Shown one piece after another: positions 50,508 to 59,164 of a stretch of DNA of 64,000 nucleotides. Source of the stretch: Pontiella sulfatireligans (GTDB taxonomy: Bacteria; Verrucomicrobiota; Kiritimatiellia; Kiritimatiellales; Pontiellaceae); NCBI RefSeq assembly GCF_900890705.1, contig NZ_CAAHFH010000003.1:248001-312000 (forward strand). The letters are read 5' to 3'. The position numbers and the translations under genes are program-made. Within the stretch, counting starts at the first letter, position 1. Each line of letters starts with the position of its first letter. The notes beneath the pieces are model-generated. The model made no database searches. It was not told where the DNA came from and saw only the letters and a list, made by a program, of their open reading frames with translations.

Positions 50508-51967
50508 CACTGTCATCCCATAGATTTTAAATAAAAAGGCTGGCTTGTGAGCTCTAAATCCTCCACTCGGAGGGTATGAAAAAACAGAGACAAAAACACA
50601 AACCAGCCGGACATAGGTATACAACCTTGAAGCAATTGTGCAATCTGATTCCCGGACACATGGTCACGAACCTTGCGAAGAAGCATGGCGTCGATGCCCG
50701 AAGCCAGACGTACACGCCATGGAGCCATGTGGTTTCGCTGCTTTATGCCCACTTTGCTCATGCGCTCGGGCTTAACGATGTATGCGACGCGCTCCAGATG
50801 AATGCGGCGGCGCTCTCCACCATCCGCGGTGCGGTTCCACCGTCCCGCAACAACCTGAGCCATGCGAATCAAGTGCGCGACGCGAACATGGCCGAAGAGC
50901 TTTATTGGAGCATGATGAAGCATCTGATGGACACGGTGCCTGGTTTTGCGAAGGGAAAGGTGCGTAGTGGATACCTCCGTCGCTTCAGCAAGGCGATCCA
51001 TGCGCTCGATTCGACCACGATACAGCTGGTGGCCAATAGCATGGACTGGGCAAAGCACCGCCGCCGCAAGGCCGCCGCGAAGTGCCACATGCGTCTGGAC
51101 CTGCAAAGCTTCCTTCCACGATGTGCCATTGTCGACACTGCAAAACACCATGACAGCCGCAAGACCTTGAGCTTGTGTGCCGACCTTGAAGCCGGAGAAA
51201 TCGTTGTATTCGACAAGGCTTATATCAAATTCAAGCATCTCTTTGAGCTAACGGAGCGCGGCATTAATTGGGCGGGTCGAGCGAAAGACAACATGCAGTA
51301 CACGGTGATGCGCTCCCTCGAAACGACTAAAAACAAGCGCATCCTTCGCGACGAAGTCATCGAGCTGATGCTCGAAAAATCGAAGAAGGCCTACCCGTGC
51401 GAGTTGCGCCGCGTTGTAGCCCTCGTGGAGATCAACGGCAAGGATGTCGAAATGGTCTTCCTGACCAACCATCTGGAGTGGAGCGCGTGGACGGTCGCGG
51501 AGCTCTACCGCTGCCGGTGGGATATCGAGGTGTTCTTTAAGGAAATCAAACAGACGCTCCAGCTCTCCGACTTTCTCGGCTACAGCGCTAATGCCGTACG
51601 CTGGCAGGTATGGACCGGGCTGCTCGTCCATCTGCTGATGCGCTGTCTCAAATTCATGCACGGATGGGATCACAGCTTCAAGCGCCTGTTCACCGTCGTA
51701 AGGGTCTCGCTTTGGCGTCGCTGGAACCTGCCCGCCTTGCTGGAATCCTATGGGACAGCCAAACCACCCGGTCGCATCCGAGGAGCACCGGAACAGGCGT
51801 ATCTGCCGGGGTTCATCTAAATGCTGTGGGACAGCCAACTGTTTAAAACGGGGAATCATCATTACTCTTCAACAAAAAATCGGAATCGACTAAATAAACT
51901 AAACATCAGAAACCTTAACAAAAACGGGAGCTGACACTCCGTTAGCGTCCTCTATGGGATGACAGTG
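50508..51967 (+). mobile_element. IS4-type insertion sequence, complete (1460 bp)
   Basis: Bounded by perfect 17-bp terminal inverted repeats: CACTGTCATCCCATAGA (50508-50524) and its complement (51951-51967). Carries one transposase gene. The flanking bases (CTGTAT on the left, AAGAAT on the right) show no target-site duplication of the expected length, and an IS66 fragment lies only on the right side, so the element has probably mediated a deletion or inversion. Confidence 0.93.
50576..51820 (+). CDS. IS4-family transposase
   Basis: 414 residues, DDE-type. An N-terminal DUF4372-like helical part (LCNLIPGHMVTNLAKKHGVDA) leads to the catalytic domain, with Asp in AIHALDSTTIQL, Asp in EIVVFDKAYIKF, and the C-terminal YRCRWDIEVFFKEIKQTLQL, the IS4 signature Y-(2)-R-(3)-E-(6)-K. 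Intact, with no frameshift, so the element may still move. It lies inside 17-bp inverted repeats with no other gene. Confidence 0.92.
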   Translation: MKKQRQKHKPAGHRYTTLKQLCNLIPGHMVTNLAKKHGVDARSQTYTPWSHVVSLLYAHFAHALGLNDVCDALQMNAAALSTIRGAVPPSRNNLSHANQVRDANMAEELYWSMMKHLMDTVPGFAKGKVRSGYLRRFSKAIHALDSTTIQLVANSMDWAKHRRRKAAAKCHMRLDLQSFLPRCAIVDTAKHHDSRKTLSLCADLEAGEIVVFDKAYIKFKHLFELTERGINWAGRAKDNMQYTVMRSLETTKNKRILRDEVIELMLEKSKKAYPCELRRVVALVEINGKDVEMVFLTNHLEWSAWTVAELYRCRWDIEVFFKEIKQTLQLSDFLGYSANAVRWQVWTGLLVHLLMRCLKFMHGWDHSFKRLFTVVRVSLWRRWNLPALLESYGTAKPPGRIRGAPEQAYLPGFI

Positions 51968-52174
51968 AAGAATTTTCTCTTTTTCGGCAGCCCTGACTCC
52001 GGCCAGACCAGCGCTGTTATCTATAGCCTCATTGAAACCTGCCGAAAGCTCGATATCAATCCGGCAGTCTACCTTCGTGAAGTCCTTACGGCTTTACCGA
52101 CCATGAATCAATCCGAAGCGGCCAGTTGGACGCCTGCCCGCTGGAAATCAAACCGCGAAACCACCTGCGAGTAA
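51962..52174 (+). pseudogene. IS66-family transposase, C-terminal fragment
   Basis: KNFLFFGSPDSGQTSAVIYSLIETCRKLDINPAVYLREVLTALP is the end of an IS66 TnpC transposase (family: KNWLFxGSxxGGxxAAxxYSLxxxCKxxxINPxxYLxxVLxRL). Only about 65 of some 500 residues remain, cut exactly at the right end of the IS4 element. The rest to 52415 is IS66-like trailing sequence with a small hairpin CCGCGATC-CAA-GATCGCGG (52298-52330 region), with no further gene. Confidence 0.85.
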
Positions 52175-52415
52175 CTCCGTCAAGGGGGACTTCGAAAAGA
52201 CGCATACGAAGGAGTTGCATGCCGTGCCGGTCAGCATGGTTCGGATCCCGTTCGGGCGAGTACACGAGGGGTTCCAATGTTTTAGAGCGGTTTAGGAAAA
52301 ACTGTAGCCGCGATCCAAGATCGCGGTTTGGGCAGAGCGGGCGTTTCAAACGGAGGGCGAGATCATGGATCTCACCTACAAGAAAGGTGCCGGCTATCGC
52401 CTTTCATAGTCCGCT

Positions 52416-53954
52416 CTATTTCTTCTGGTTATAGTTGAATTGTTTTCCCATGTAGGGATATTGGTCGAAGATGTCGCCTTGGCCGAGGGTGCGGGGATCC
52501 TTCTGGTCGGTCAGATCCTGTTCCATCTGGGCGCGCAACCGTGTTTTGGCGGCGGCATATTCCGGATTGGCGGCGAGGTTGTTGATGCAGTCGGGATCTT
52601 TTTCGATCTGGTAGAGTTCTTCTTCCGGGCGTTTGCCGAAGCACATTTCGTAGTAGCGGTAGTCGGCATCGGAAGGCGCCAGTCCGGTCAGATAGGACTT
52701 GGTGGGCGAGCCGTCGCAGTTGCGCAGGCCGTATTCCGGGTTGCCGGTCGGCCAGAGGTCGGGCTTAATGTTGTGCACATAGAGGAACTCCTTGGTGCGG
52801 ATCGCCCGGACGGGGTAGGCCAGATCGGTGCCGTCTTCGCTGGCGCGTCCGGTGTCGTGGCGTTCCTTGCCAAGCAGGGCGTAGGTGCGGGCCGGATCGA
52901 TCTGGCCTGATCTGGGCGATTGCAGTACGTCGAGGAAGCTTTTGCCAGTCATCTGTGGATGCGCCGCTTCGCCGGCGACTTCCATGAAGGTGGGGGCCAC
53001 GTCGGGGAAATTGACAAAGTCCTTCACCACGCGTCCGGGCTGAATGACGCCTTTCCAGTATGCAATCATCGGAACGTGGAAGCCTTCGTCATAAAGCTGT
53101 CCCTTGATGCGCGGGAAGGGCATGCCGTGGTCGGAGGTAGCAATGATGAGCGTGTTGTCGAGCAGGCCGCGCTCTTCCAATGCTTCGACGGCGAGTCCGA
53201 GGTGGCGGTCAAACCACTGGACTTCAAGTGCATAATCCAGCAGGTCGCCACGGACGGTGTCGTTGTCGGGGAAGAAAGGGGGCACAATGGCGTCTTCAAG
53301 TTTCATGCCTTCCTTTTTCCAGGAATCCTTCTCGTAGCCGCGGTGCGGTTCATAAGTGCCGAGCCAGAAGCAGAACGGCTCGCCGGCGGGCTTGCCGTCC
53401 AAGAACGCTGCAAAGTTGGCGGCATAGTCGATGGTTTTGATGCCTTTGAAGGGGGGCTTCAATTTAATCTTGTCGAAGGACGGGCCGGCGGGGTTGTGTT
53501 CGGTGGCATACGAGCCCGGGCCCCAGCCCTTGCCGGTCAGGCCGGCATGGTAGCCGGCCTCCATCAGCAGGTGCGGGTAAAACTTAAACTCAGCAGGGAA
53601 GTCCGGCCAGTGGTTGCAGGCTTCCTTAAGCTGCCAGCTGTATTTTCCCGTTACGAGGCAGGCTCGGGCCGGTGCGCACTTCGGATTGCAGTTGTAGGCG
53701 TTGGTGAAGCGGACGCCTTCTTTGGCCAGCCGGTCGAAAGCCGGTGTTTCGACGGTTGTTCCTCCATATGCGCCGAAGCTGCGGGCCGAGGCGTCGTCGG
53801 CTATGACGAAAAGGATGTTGGGCCGGCTGGCGGCCGCTTTGGCTTCGATAGGTTTTCCTGCCGCTACTGCCCATGAGGCAAGGGCAAGCATCCCCGCGAC
53901 GGCAATCAGGACGCGTTTAATGTTCCAAACGTTGTTGTTTTTTCTCTTCGTCAT
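52416..53954 (-). CDS. S1-family exported sulfatase C (heparan N-sulfatase-like)
   Basis: 512 residues with a signal peptide (VLIAVAGMLALASWAVAAG). Core: NILFVIADDASARSFGAYGG, formylglycine motif CAPARACLVTGKYSW (C-x-A/P-x-R variant, about residues 95-109), AGLTGKGWGPGSYA, IIATSDHGMPFPR with the metal Asp-His, and the C-terminal ELYQIEKDPDCINNLAANPEY segment typical of sulfamidase-like S1 enzymes. Ribosome site AGGAG precedes ATG 53954. It stands alone beyond the IS elements; its long leader (54000-54200) is heavily structured. Confidence 0.9.
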   Translation of the reverse strand: MTKRKNNNVWNIKRVLIAVAGMLALASWAVAAGKPIEAKAAASRPNILFVIADDASARSFGAYGGTTVETPAFDRLAKEGVRFTNAYNCNPKCAPARACLVTGKYSWQLKEACNHWPDFPAEFKFYPHLLMEAGYHAGLTGKGWGPGSYATEHNPAGPSFDKIKLKPPFKGIKTIDYAANFAAFLDGKPAGEPFCFWLGTYEPHRGYEKDSWKKEGMKLEDAIVPPFFPDNDTVRGDLLDYALEVQWFDRHLGLAVEALEERGLLDNTLIIATSDHGMPFPRIKGQLYDEGFHVPMIAYWKGVIQPGRVVKDFVNFPDVAPTFMEVAGEAAHPQMTGKSFLDVLQSPRSGQIDPARTYALLGKERHDTGRASEDGTDLAYPVRAIRTKEFLYVHNIKPDLWPTGNPEYGLRNCDGSPTKSYLTGLAPSDADYRYYEMCFGKRPEEELYQIEKDPDCINNLAANPEYAAAKTRLRAQMEQDLTDQKDPRTLGQGDIFDQYPYMGKQFNYNQKK

Positions 53955-54102
53955 GCTTCCCTAGCTCCTATTCTGATTTCCAAAGGACATACTATAGCCT
54001 GCAGAAGGGTCATCACATAGAGAAGGTTCCGAAAAAAATACTTTATTTAGCCAAGTTCAGACCTCGGCCAGAAATTCGTTGCCTGCTGAAAAGGTTGGCG
54101 GG

Positions 54103-54198
54103 CGGCTCCGAAGAGCCGCTTGCCGGGTGAGGAGGAGAGATTTTTTATATTCACCGGGCCAATCCCGCCGGAGGAGAGAGAGAGCGGGATTGGCCCGG
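54103..54198. other. Two strong hairpins in the leader of sulfatase C
   Basis: GCGGCTC-CGAA-GAGCCGC (about 54103-54120) and the perfect 15-bp stem CCGGGCCAATCCCGC / GCGGGATTGGCCCGG (54154-54168, 54184-54198), whose 15-base loop holds the purine run GGAGGAGAGAGAGA. Neither is followed by a U-run in either direction. They lie about 150-250 bases before the sulfatase start on its strand, so an RNA leader or processing element is possible. Small frames across it look non-coding. Confidence 0.7.
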
Positions 54199-54330
54199 CA
54201 TTATTCACTTCGGTGTCAAATGCATGATGCATATTGAGCACATTGCGTGCCGTTGTTTACGGGTGGATCAATAATTGCGAAAGTGCAATGAACCTAAAAA
54301 ATGCAGCTGCCAAGTTTGCCACAGATACGC

Positions 54331-54379
54331 GATTTGAGACCTGACGGCGTAGACGCCTACTCCGAGGGGCTCAAACCAA
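54331..54379. repeat. Nested palindrome, REP-like
   Basis: TTTGAG...CTCAAA outer arms enclose GGCGT-AG-ACGCC and CTACTCCGAGGGGCT. No coding function is visible. The composition is of a REP-type extragenic palindrome; one copy in the window. Confidence 0.55.
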
Positions 54380-54635
54380 AGTAAATACGGCAAAATCGGC
54401 AACTGCGTTTTATAGGATGAATGCAGGTTACTACTATTTTTTATTCTAGCCTGTAGTCGTTTTCTTGAGGGACAATTATGTTGTATCCGGCTGTACTGAT
54501 GGACAAAATTGTTTTCTGGTGTGGGCTGTGTCCGCGAGGCATCGAGGCTTTTGAGCTGCGCCTTGAGGGATGCTCCTTGTCTTCAGATAGAATTCGGCCT
54601 TTTGGAGGAATGACGTCCTCGTCGTCCACGGATAG

Positions 54636-54809
54636 CTACGCATCCCCGACAAAGCGCTCGCCCGGCGAAGGGCCGCAGCAGGGCGGTAACGGGCCGTAGA
54701 GAGTTGCATTAATCTGCTTCCGATCAACGTTAAGTTGCTTGGCCATCTGCGATGCTTTAAGACCATTCCCCTCAGCAAGCATCTCCAAAATTTTAGAAGC
54801 TAAATCCAT
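54636..54809 (-). CDS. Small helix-turn-helix protein fragment
   Basis: 57 residues: MDLASKILEMLAEGNGLKASQMAKQLNVDRKQINATLYGPLPP and a short unrelated tail. The first 43 residues are a winged or simple HTH as found at the N-terminus of longer DNA-processing enzymes. An AAAGGA ribosome site stands before ATG 54809. The tail after LYGPL looks random, so I read it as the remaining head of a larger gene, possibly still expressed. Confidence 0.5.
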   Translation of the reverse strand: MDLASKILEMLAEGNGLKASQMAKQLNVDRKQINATLYGPLPPCCGPSPGERFVGDA

Positions 54810-54975
54810 TCCTTTCCCCTAAAAGTTACTCCTTCGCAAACTTTAACTCACTGAGAATGCAGGATCGGCTGTAGATTAACATTTCTGCAGCATGGGTAGG
54901 TTGGGGAAAAAAGTTTAATCATCGCAACCCGCACATTACTCCATCAAAACATCATTTCATAGGTCTGGCACCCCT

Positions 54976-55068
54976 GATCAAAGCAACGAAAGGCAAAGAG
55001 ACGGCGCTTGGCAGTTTACCCTCAAGGATGCGCGGCATAAGCTGAAATTGCTTTACCCTAAATTATAG
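54976..55068 (+). pseudogene. Possible IS630-like transposase C-terminal relic
   Basis: The frame DQSNERQRDGAWQFTLKDAR followed by HKLKLLYPKL and a stop resembles the ending WxFTTxDARxKLKxLYP of IS630-type transposases. No upstream part of the gene survives. Identification rests on about 20 residues, so it is tentative. Confidence 0.4.
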
Positions 55069-55150
55069 TTTGACGATGCGCTGGTTCCCTATAATAGCAG
55101 CTTTTCATTCATTCAAACATCCATCCTTCCGCGATCGGTAAGATTGCAAA

Positions 55151-55169
55151 ATGCAAGAGGCTCTTGCAT
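55151..55169 (+). promoter_or_regulatory. Perfect palindrome before the XylR-like regulator, probable operator
   Basis: ATGCAAGAG-G-CTCTTGCAT, 9-bp arms with one central base, 31 bases upstream of the regulator start. A partial half site TTGCAAAATGCAA overlaps on the left (from 55144). The position suits autoregulation. Confidence 0.7.
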
Positions 55170-55199
55170 ATACGCACATCATATGCGATATGTCGCCAC

Positions 55200-56345
55200 A
55201 TGGATAAATCATCGGAAATTCCACAAGTAGCCATTCTGATTAGCACCTCAGGAAACTGGGGCCGGCAGATCGTTAAAGGAATTCTGGCCTATGCCAATGA
55301 AGTGGGACCTTGGCACATTTGGATAAATCCGCATGCGCCGGACAAAATGGATGAGCTGCCTTTGGGTTGGCGGGGCGATGGGGTCATTGGTCGCATCGCA
55401 CTGCCCAATTTGGCCAACGAGCTCAAGAAATCCGGCTTGCCCGTGGTGAATGTGGCCGACAGCCCGCTGGAGGGCTTTTCCGCCCCCTGCGTCAGAACCG
55501 ATGACCGCATAGCCACCCGGATGGCGGCGGAACATTTCATTGACCGGGGATTTCGGAACATCGCCTTCGTAGGGCCGCGCCATCTGGACAATCCGGTCTG
55601 GTACGCCAAGGCCTTTCAAGATGCCCTCTCCGAACACGGGCTGCCCTGCCACGTATACCCGGCCAAGAAAAATGAATCCGAGCTGGGTGCCGACCTCTCC
55701 ACATGGCTGGTTTCACTGCCCAAACCGGTCGGTATCCTGATCTGGGGCCACGGCTATGGACGGGCGGCCGTGGACTGCTGCATGGAGGCCGGCATTGCGG
55801 TGCCCCACGATGTCGCCATCCTGAGCGGCAGCTACGACGACCTGCTCTCCCATGCCTGCTTCCCAGCCCTCTCCGGCATTCTCGGCCCCCAGGAGCATAT
55901 CGGCTACAAAGCCGCCCAGTTGCTGCACGCCATGATGCGAGGGGAAAACGTACCGCACGACACCCACTACCTCCCCCCGCGCGGCATTATGGAACGCCTT
56001 TCCACCGACACCCTTGCCGTCGAAGATCCCAAGCTCGTACAGGTCGTCCGATACCTCAAAAAACATGCCTTCGAATCCATTACCATGAAGGACATCCTGC
56101 GTGCTGTGCCCATGGCCCGTCGCTCGCTCGAACGCCGCTTCCAGCAGGTCTTCGGACGCTCTCCGCTCGACGAAGTACGGCGCCTGCGCATCGACAAGGC
56201 GCGCAAGCTCCTCGCCGAAACCGACCTGCCCATGCAGCATATTGCCGAAGCCTGCGGCTTCGCCACCTACAACTATCTCACCCACGTCTTCAAGCAAACC
56301 ACCGGCGCCACCCCTCGCGACTACCGCAAACGCTTCCGCACCTAG
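55200..56345 (+). CDS. XylR/AraC-type transcriptional regulator
   Basis: 381 residues from ATG 55200 (an upstream TTG frame start lies inside the operator palindrome). Residues about 8-265 form a LacI/periplasmic-binding-type sugar sensor (VAILISTSGNWGRQIVKGI, RMAAEHFIDRGFRNIAFVG, AILSGSYDD). Residues about 280-378 form an AraC-type double HTH (VPMARRSLERRFQQVFGRSPLDEVRRLRIDKARKLL and IAEACGFATYNYLTHVFKQTTGATPRDYRKRFR). This is the XylR layout, common in Kiritimatiellota and Verrucomicrobia for carbohydrate genes. Targets may include the adjoining sulfatases. Confidence 0.9.
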   Translation: MDKSSEIPQVAILISTSGNWGRQIVKGILAYANEVGPWHIWINPHAPDKMDELPLGWRGDGVIGRIALPNLANELKKSGLPVVNVADSPLEGFSAPCVRTDDRIATRMAAEHFIDRGFRNIAFVGPRHLDNPVWYAKAFQDALSEHGLPCHVYPAKKNESELGADLSTWLVSLPKPVGILIWGHGYGRAAVDCCMEAGIAVPHDVAILSGSYDDLLSHACFPALSGILGPQEHIGYKAAQLLHAMMRGENVPHDTHYLPPRGIMERLSTDTLAVEDPKLVQVVRYLKKHAFESITMKDILRAVPMARRSLERRFQQVFGRSPLDEVRRLRIDKARKLLAETDLPMQHIAEACGFATYNYLTHVFKQTTGATPRDYRKRFRT

Positions 56346-56612
56346 CACTCCCCTTCCCGCGAGGGCCCATACGAAGAAGGGAGGGGGCCAGCGCCGAACG
56401 CATCGGTTCAGAAATTTTACGAATTGCCGGTTGCGGGCAATCGAGATTCCTCCGATTTGTCGGAATCATATGCGCTTAATGAAAGTTTGCCTCTGCCTGC
56501 GTTTTTGGGGGAGAGTCGAACCTCTTTCGGAGAGAGCAACCTGTCGTTGCTGGAAAGCCATAAAACAAAAAAAACCCTAGGAATTTTAGATTCACTAGGG
56601 AAATAAGAAAGG

Positions 56613-56688
56613 TGGTGGCGAGTCCCAGAATTGAACTGGGGACACGCGGATTTTCAATCCGCTGCTCTACCAACTGAGCTAACTCGCC
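56613..56688 (-). tRNA. tRNA-Phe (GAA)
   Basis: Complete cloverleaf on the minus strand: acceptor GGCGAGT paired with ACTCGCC, anticodon loop TTGAAAA giving GAA, T-loop TTCAATT, CCA encoded at 56613-56615. It lies between the regulator and the phosphotransferase gene. Confidence 0.95.
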
Positions 56689-56809
56689 GTAAAATTGAAG
56701 CGCGAATTATACGGATCGGCAATGATGCGTCAACCGAATTGATGCAAAAAAAATCTAAAATGCATCCTGTACTTGAACTGAAGCGGTTTTTAGTAAAAAA
56801 CTCACCGGC

Positions 56810-57760
56810 ATGGATCAAAACAACTACGAAAAAATACTGCGCAACTGGGGAGTGGACCCCCGGCCGGAAAAACTAAGCGCTAAACTTCAGGGCAGCCCGG
56901 AGCGAACCTGTTTTCGCATTGCTTTAGCCGGCTCAGACGGCGAGTCTTGGGTGCTGGAAGAGATTGAGCAGAACACCTATTCCCGCAAGAAGTGCATTGC
57001 GGCAACCATGGAGAACCTCGAGATCTCCGGTTTGGCGTGCATCCACCCATACCGCCGCAACTCACTCGGCCAGTTTGTCACCCATTGCGGAGGGCGCTTG
57101 TATATGCTCCGTCCGCACGTGGCCGGCGAGCCGCTCAATCGAAAGAAGTGGCTGAAAGAGCCGGGACGCAGCGCCGCCATGGCGGATTTTTTAATTCAAC
57201 TCCGGAAGGCGACCGACAAGCAGCCGCGCAACGAAGAGGAGAAGCCCTTCGCCTTGCGCGAATTCATCCAACAGCGAATGGTGCGTTTTGCAAAGCATCG
57301 AGCCGACCTGTTCGCAGGATTGGCGCCCGTGTCTCATGTAATGGCGACGTCTTTTTTCCCCGTACTCAATACATTGCCTACTGTCCTGTGCCACGGTGAT
57401 TTCCACCCGCTCAATGTGGTTTGGGGAGATCAAACCATTGAATCGGTCATTGATTGGGAGTTTTGCGGTCTCAAGCCAGAGGCCTACGACGCCGCGCTGC
57501 TGGTCGGATGCATCGGCTTCGACAATCCCGATGGCTTGATCACAGAGTTCACCATCGGGTTTATTGACCGGCTTCGCGAGTCCGGCATCTTCCAAGCCGA
57601 TACATGGGAGGCGTTTTTTGACCTGGTCATCGCCATCCGCTTCTGTTGGCTCTCCGAATGGATGCGGCTTCATGATGAGAGCTCCCGCGATCTCGAGATG
57701 CTTTACATGAATCTGCTGACCACTCAGAAACGCTATATTTTAGACAAATGGGGGTTCTGA
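56810..57760 (+). CDS. Aminoglycoside phosphotransferase-fold kinase (APH/choline kinase type)
   Basis: 316 residues. Catalytic loop CHGDFHPLNVVW (about residues 194-205; HxDxxxxN), then the metal motif VIDWEFCGLKPEAYDAA (about 216-232). The N-lobe shows WVLEEIEQN with a glutamate in place of the usual lysine of the ATP site, so the normal beta-3 Lys is not obvious. Substrate is unknown: homoserine/choline/aminoglycoside-type small molecules are all possible. Flanked by tRNA-Phe and tRNA-Pro; no operon partner. Confidence 0.75.
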   Translation: MDQNNYEKILRNWGVDPRPEKLSAKLQGSPERTCFRIALAGSDGESWVLEEIEQNTYSRKKCIAATMENLEISGLACIHPYRRNSLGQFVTHCGGRLYMLRPHVAGEPLNRKKWLKEPGRSAAMADFLIQLRKATDKQPRNEEEKPFALREFIQQRMVRFAKHRADLFAGLAPVSHVMATSFFPVLNTLPTVLCHGDFHPLNVVWGDQTIESVIDWEFCGLKPEAYDAALLVGCIGFDNPDGLITEFTIGFIDRLRESGIFQADTWEAFFDLVIAIRFCWLSEWMRLHDESSRDLEMLYMNLLTTQKRYILDKWGF

Positions 57761-57830
57761 TTAAATTCCTTCGGATTCCGGCTTGCCATTTAGCGGCGGA
57801 TTCGTACACTGCGTAGCTTCTTTGGACAAT

Positions 57831-57907
57831 CGGGGCGTGGCTCAGCCTGGTAGAGCGCTACGTTCGGGACGTAGAAGTCGCTGGTTCGATTCCAGTCGCC
57901 CCGACCA
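57831..57907 (+). tRNA. tRNA-Pro (CGG), probable integration target
   Basis: Complete cloverleaf: acceptor CGGGGCG with CGCCCCG, anticodon loop TTCGGGA giving CGG, T-arm CTGGTTCGATTCCAG, CCA encoded at the end. From its 3' end the gene content changes to an unrelated minus-strand cassette that runs to the window edge, so its 3' end may be the attachment site. No repeat of the 3' end and no integrase are inside the window. Confidence 0.94.
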
Positions 57908-58049
57908 TCTTGTTTTTTCCCAATAAAAGCACACCTTCTGGTGCTGCTGTGAGCCTTGATTTGTAGCATTTCGTAGCAATCCATCAAGGTTAATTTGTCG
58001 ATTATCTACCACAGGAATCCTTGCCTGTTCACAGGTTTTCTGTTCAAAA

Positions 58050-59084
58050 TCAAAAGTCGGCAGCATCAGTGGCGGGCATTTTATTGCTTTGCGGAACTTT
58101 TTTGCAGGTCAATACGGGGTAGAAATCATTGCCAAAACATTCCTTGTAAACCTTGAGGATGTACAACGATAGCTGACTGGCGTTCCGCTCAGCCGTAATG
58201 AAGCCATCATGTTCAACGAGAGTTACAATGCCTTCGCCCTTGGGCTTGGTCAGCAGACACTCTTCAAGAATTCCACGAGCTATGAATCCCTCCAGAGCCT
58301 GACACTTCCAGCCCTCCTGAACATAGAACCAAGGGACAAGCTCAGGGTGTACCTCTTCGACTTTTGAAACGATGGCGTCTCCTACTGCTCGGGGATTACC
58401 CAGCATGCCGAACACAATGTCTTTCATGGGCTGAGCCCACGTCTTGTATGGCGGAGTCCTTGTCGCTGCATCCTTTGCTTTCTGTCGGGATGAAACGCTG
58501 AACATTTTAATCATTGTCAGCTTTACCCAATCCCGAAGTATGCCCCTGACATCTTCACCGTATGAGCCATCGTAGAAAGAGTTCACCACAGCGGAGTAGG
58601 GATCGCCCGTGTATTGCTTCTTCACCCGTTTGGCATACACCAACCGAGCCCAGTTGGCCTGCATGTCCACCTCAACCGTTGGCTCTCCATTGATCGTGAG
58701 GTAACGACGAATCTCACGCTTGATGTTTTGATAGCCTGGAGCCCATAGCCTGCCACCATCATTGTGACGCCCTTTCTGAGCATTCATGTGTACGCTGGTG
58801 TCGATGCTTCCTGCTGGTTGTCTGTCCAGACGTGACGTAGAAAGTTCTCCCGTATCTTTATCGTAGACCAAGAGCTTTCGGATGGTCTTCAACGGGATGC
58901 TTCGCCAATCGATCCTGACATCGACATCTTCTTCGTCCATACGCTTGTTCAAATCCTTGCAGAACTTGTTGAAGCCTCTGGTGGTTCGGTTATCCCGATA
59001 GTCCACCAGCGGTGACGAGTCGTTGTCCAGTACCTCCCGCACCATGAAGGAGGCAACGGGCGTTATCCCTCTATGTGTAGCCAT
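58050..59084 (-). CDS. Family-A-polymerase-like protein (hypothetical)
   Basis: 344 residues, no named family that I can be sure of. RRYLTINGEPTVEVDMQANWARLVYAKRV (about 126-153) looks like polymerase A motif A (DYSQIELR type), R180-x7-K188 followed by MIKMFSVSS like motif B, and VTLVEHDGFITAE (about 287-299) like motif C (VHDE). Order and spacing agree with a reduced palm domain. The N-terminal 100 residues have no match I can name. It lies next to the tRNA-Pro boundary, where replication-type genes of integrated elements often lie. Function remains unproven. Confidence 0.55.
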   Translation of the reverse strand: MATHRGITPVASFMVREVLDNDSSPLVDYRDNRTTRGFNKFCKDLNKRMDEEDVDVRIDWRSIPLKTIRKLLVYDKDTGELSTSRLDRQPAGSIDTSVHMNAQKGRHNDGGRLWAPGYQNIKREIRRYLTINGEPTVEVDMQANWARLVYAKRVKKQYTGDPYSAVVNSFYDGSYGEDVRGILRDWVKLTMIKMFSVSSRQKAKDAATRTPPYKTWAQPMKDIVFGMLGNPRAVGDAIVSKVEEVHPELVPWFYVQEGWKCQALEGFIARGILEECLLTKPKGEGIVTLVEHDGFITAERNASQLSLYILKVYKECFGNDFYPVLTCKKVPQSNKMPATDAADF

Positions 59085-59164
59085 GAGTCAGCCTGTAGGT
59101 CTATCTCAAGGTAGCTATGAGTCCACTATGAAGGTCAGACCGTTGTGATATTGGATGAGAGCAT

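Noticed and set aside
51248..51862. 204-residue frame opposite the IS4 transposase
   Set aside because: Antisense to an intact transposase; no family features.
54047..54241. 64-residue frame in the structured leader of sulfatase C
   Set aside because: The frame only exists because both stems lack stops; there is no ribosome site and no domain.
57842..58066. 74-residue frame across tRNA-Pro
   Set aside because: Its end (LESNQRLLRPERSALPG) is the known false translation of an antisense tRNA-Pro gene.
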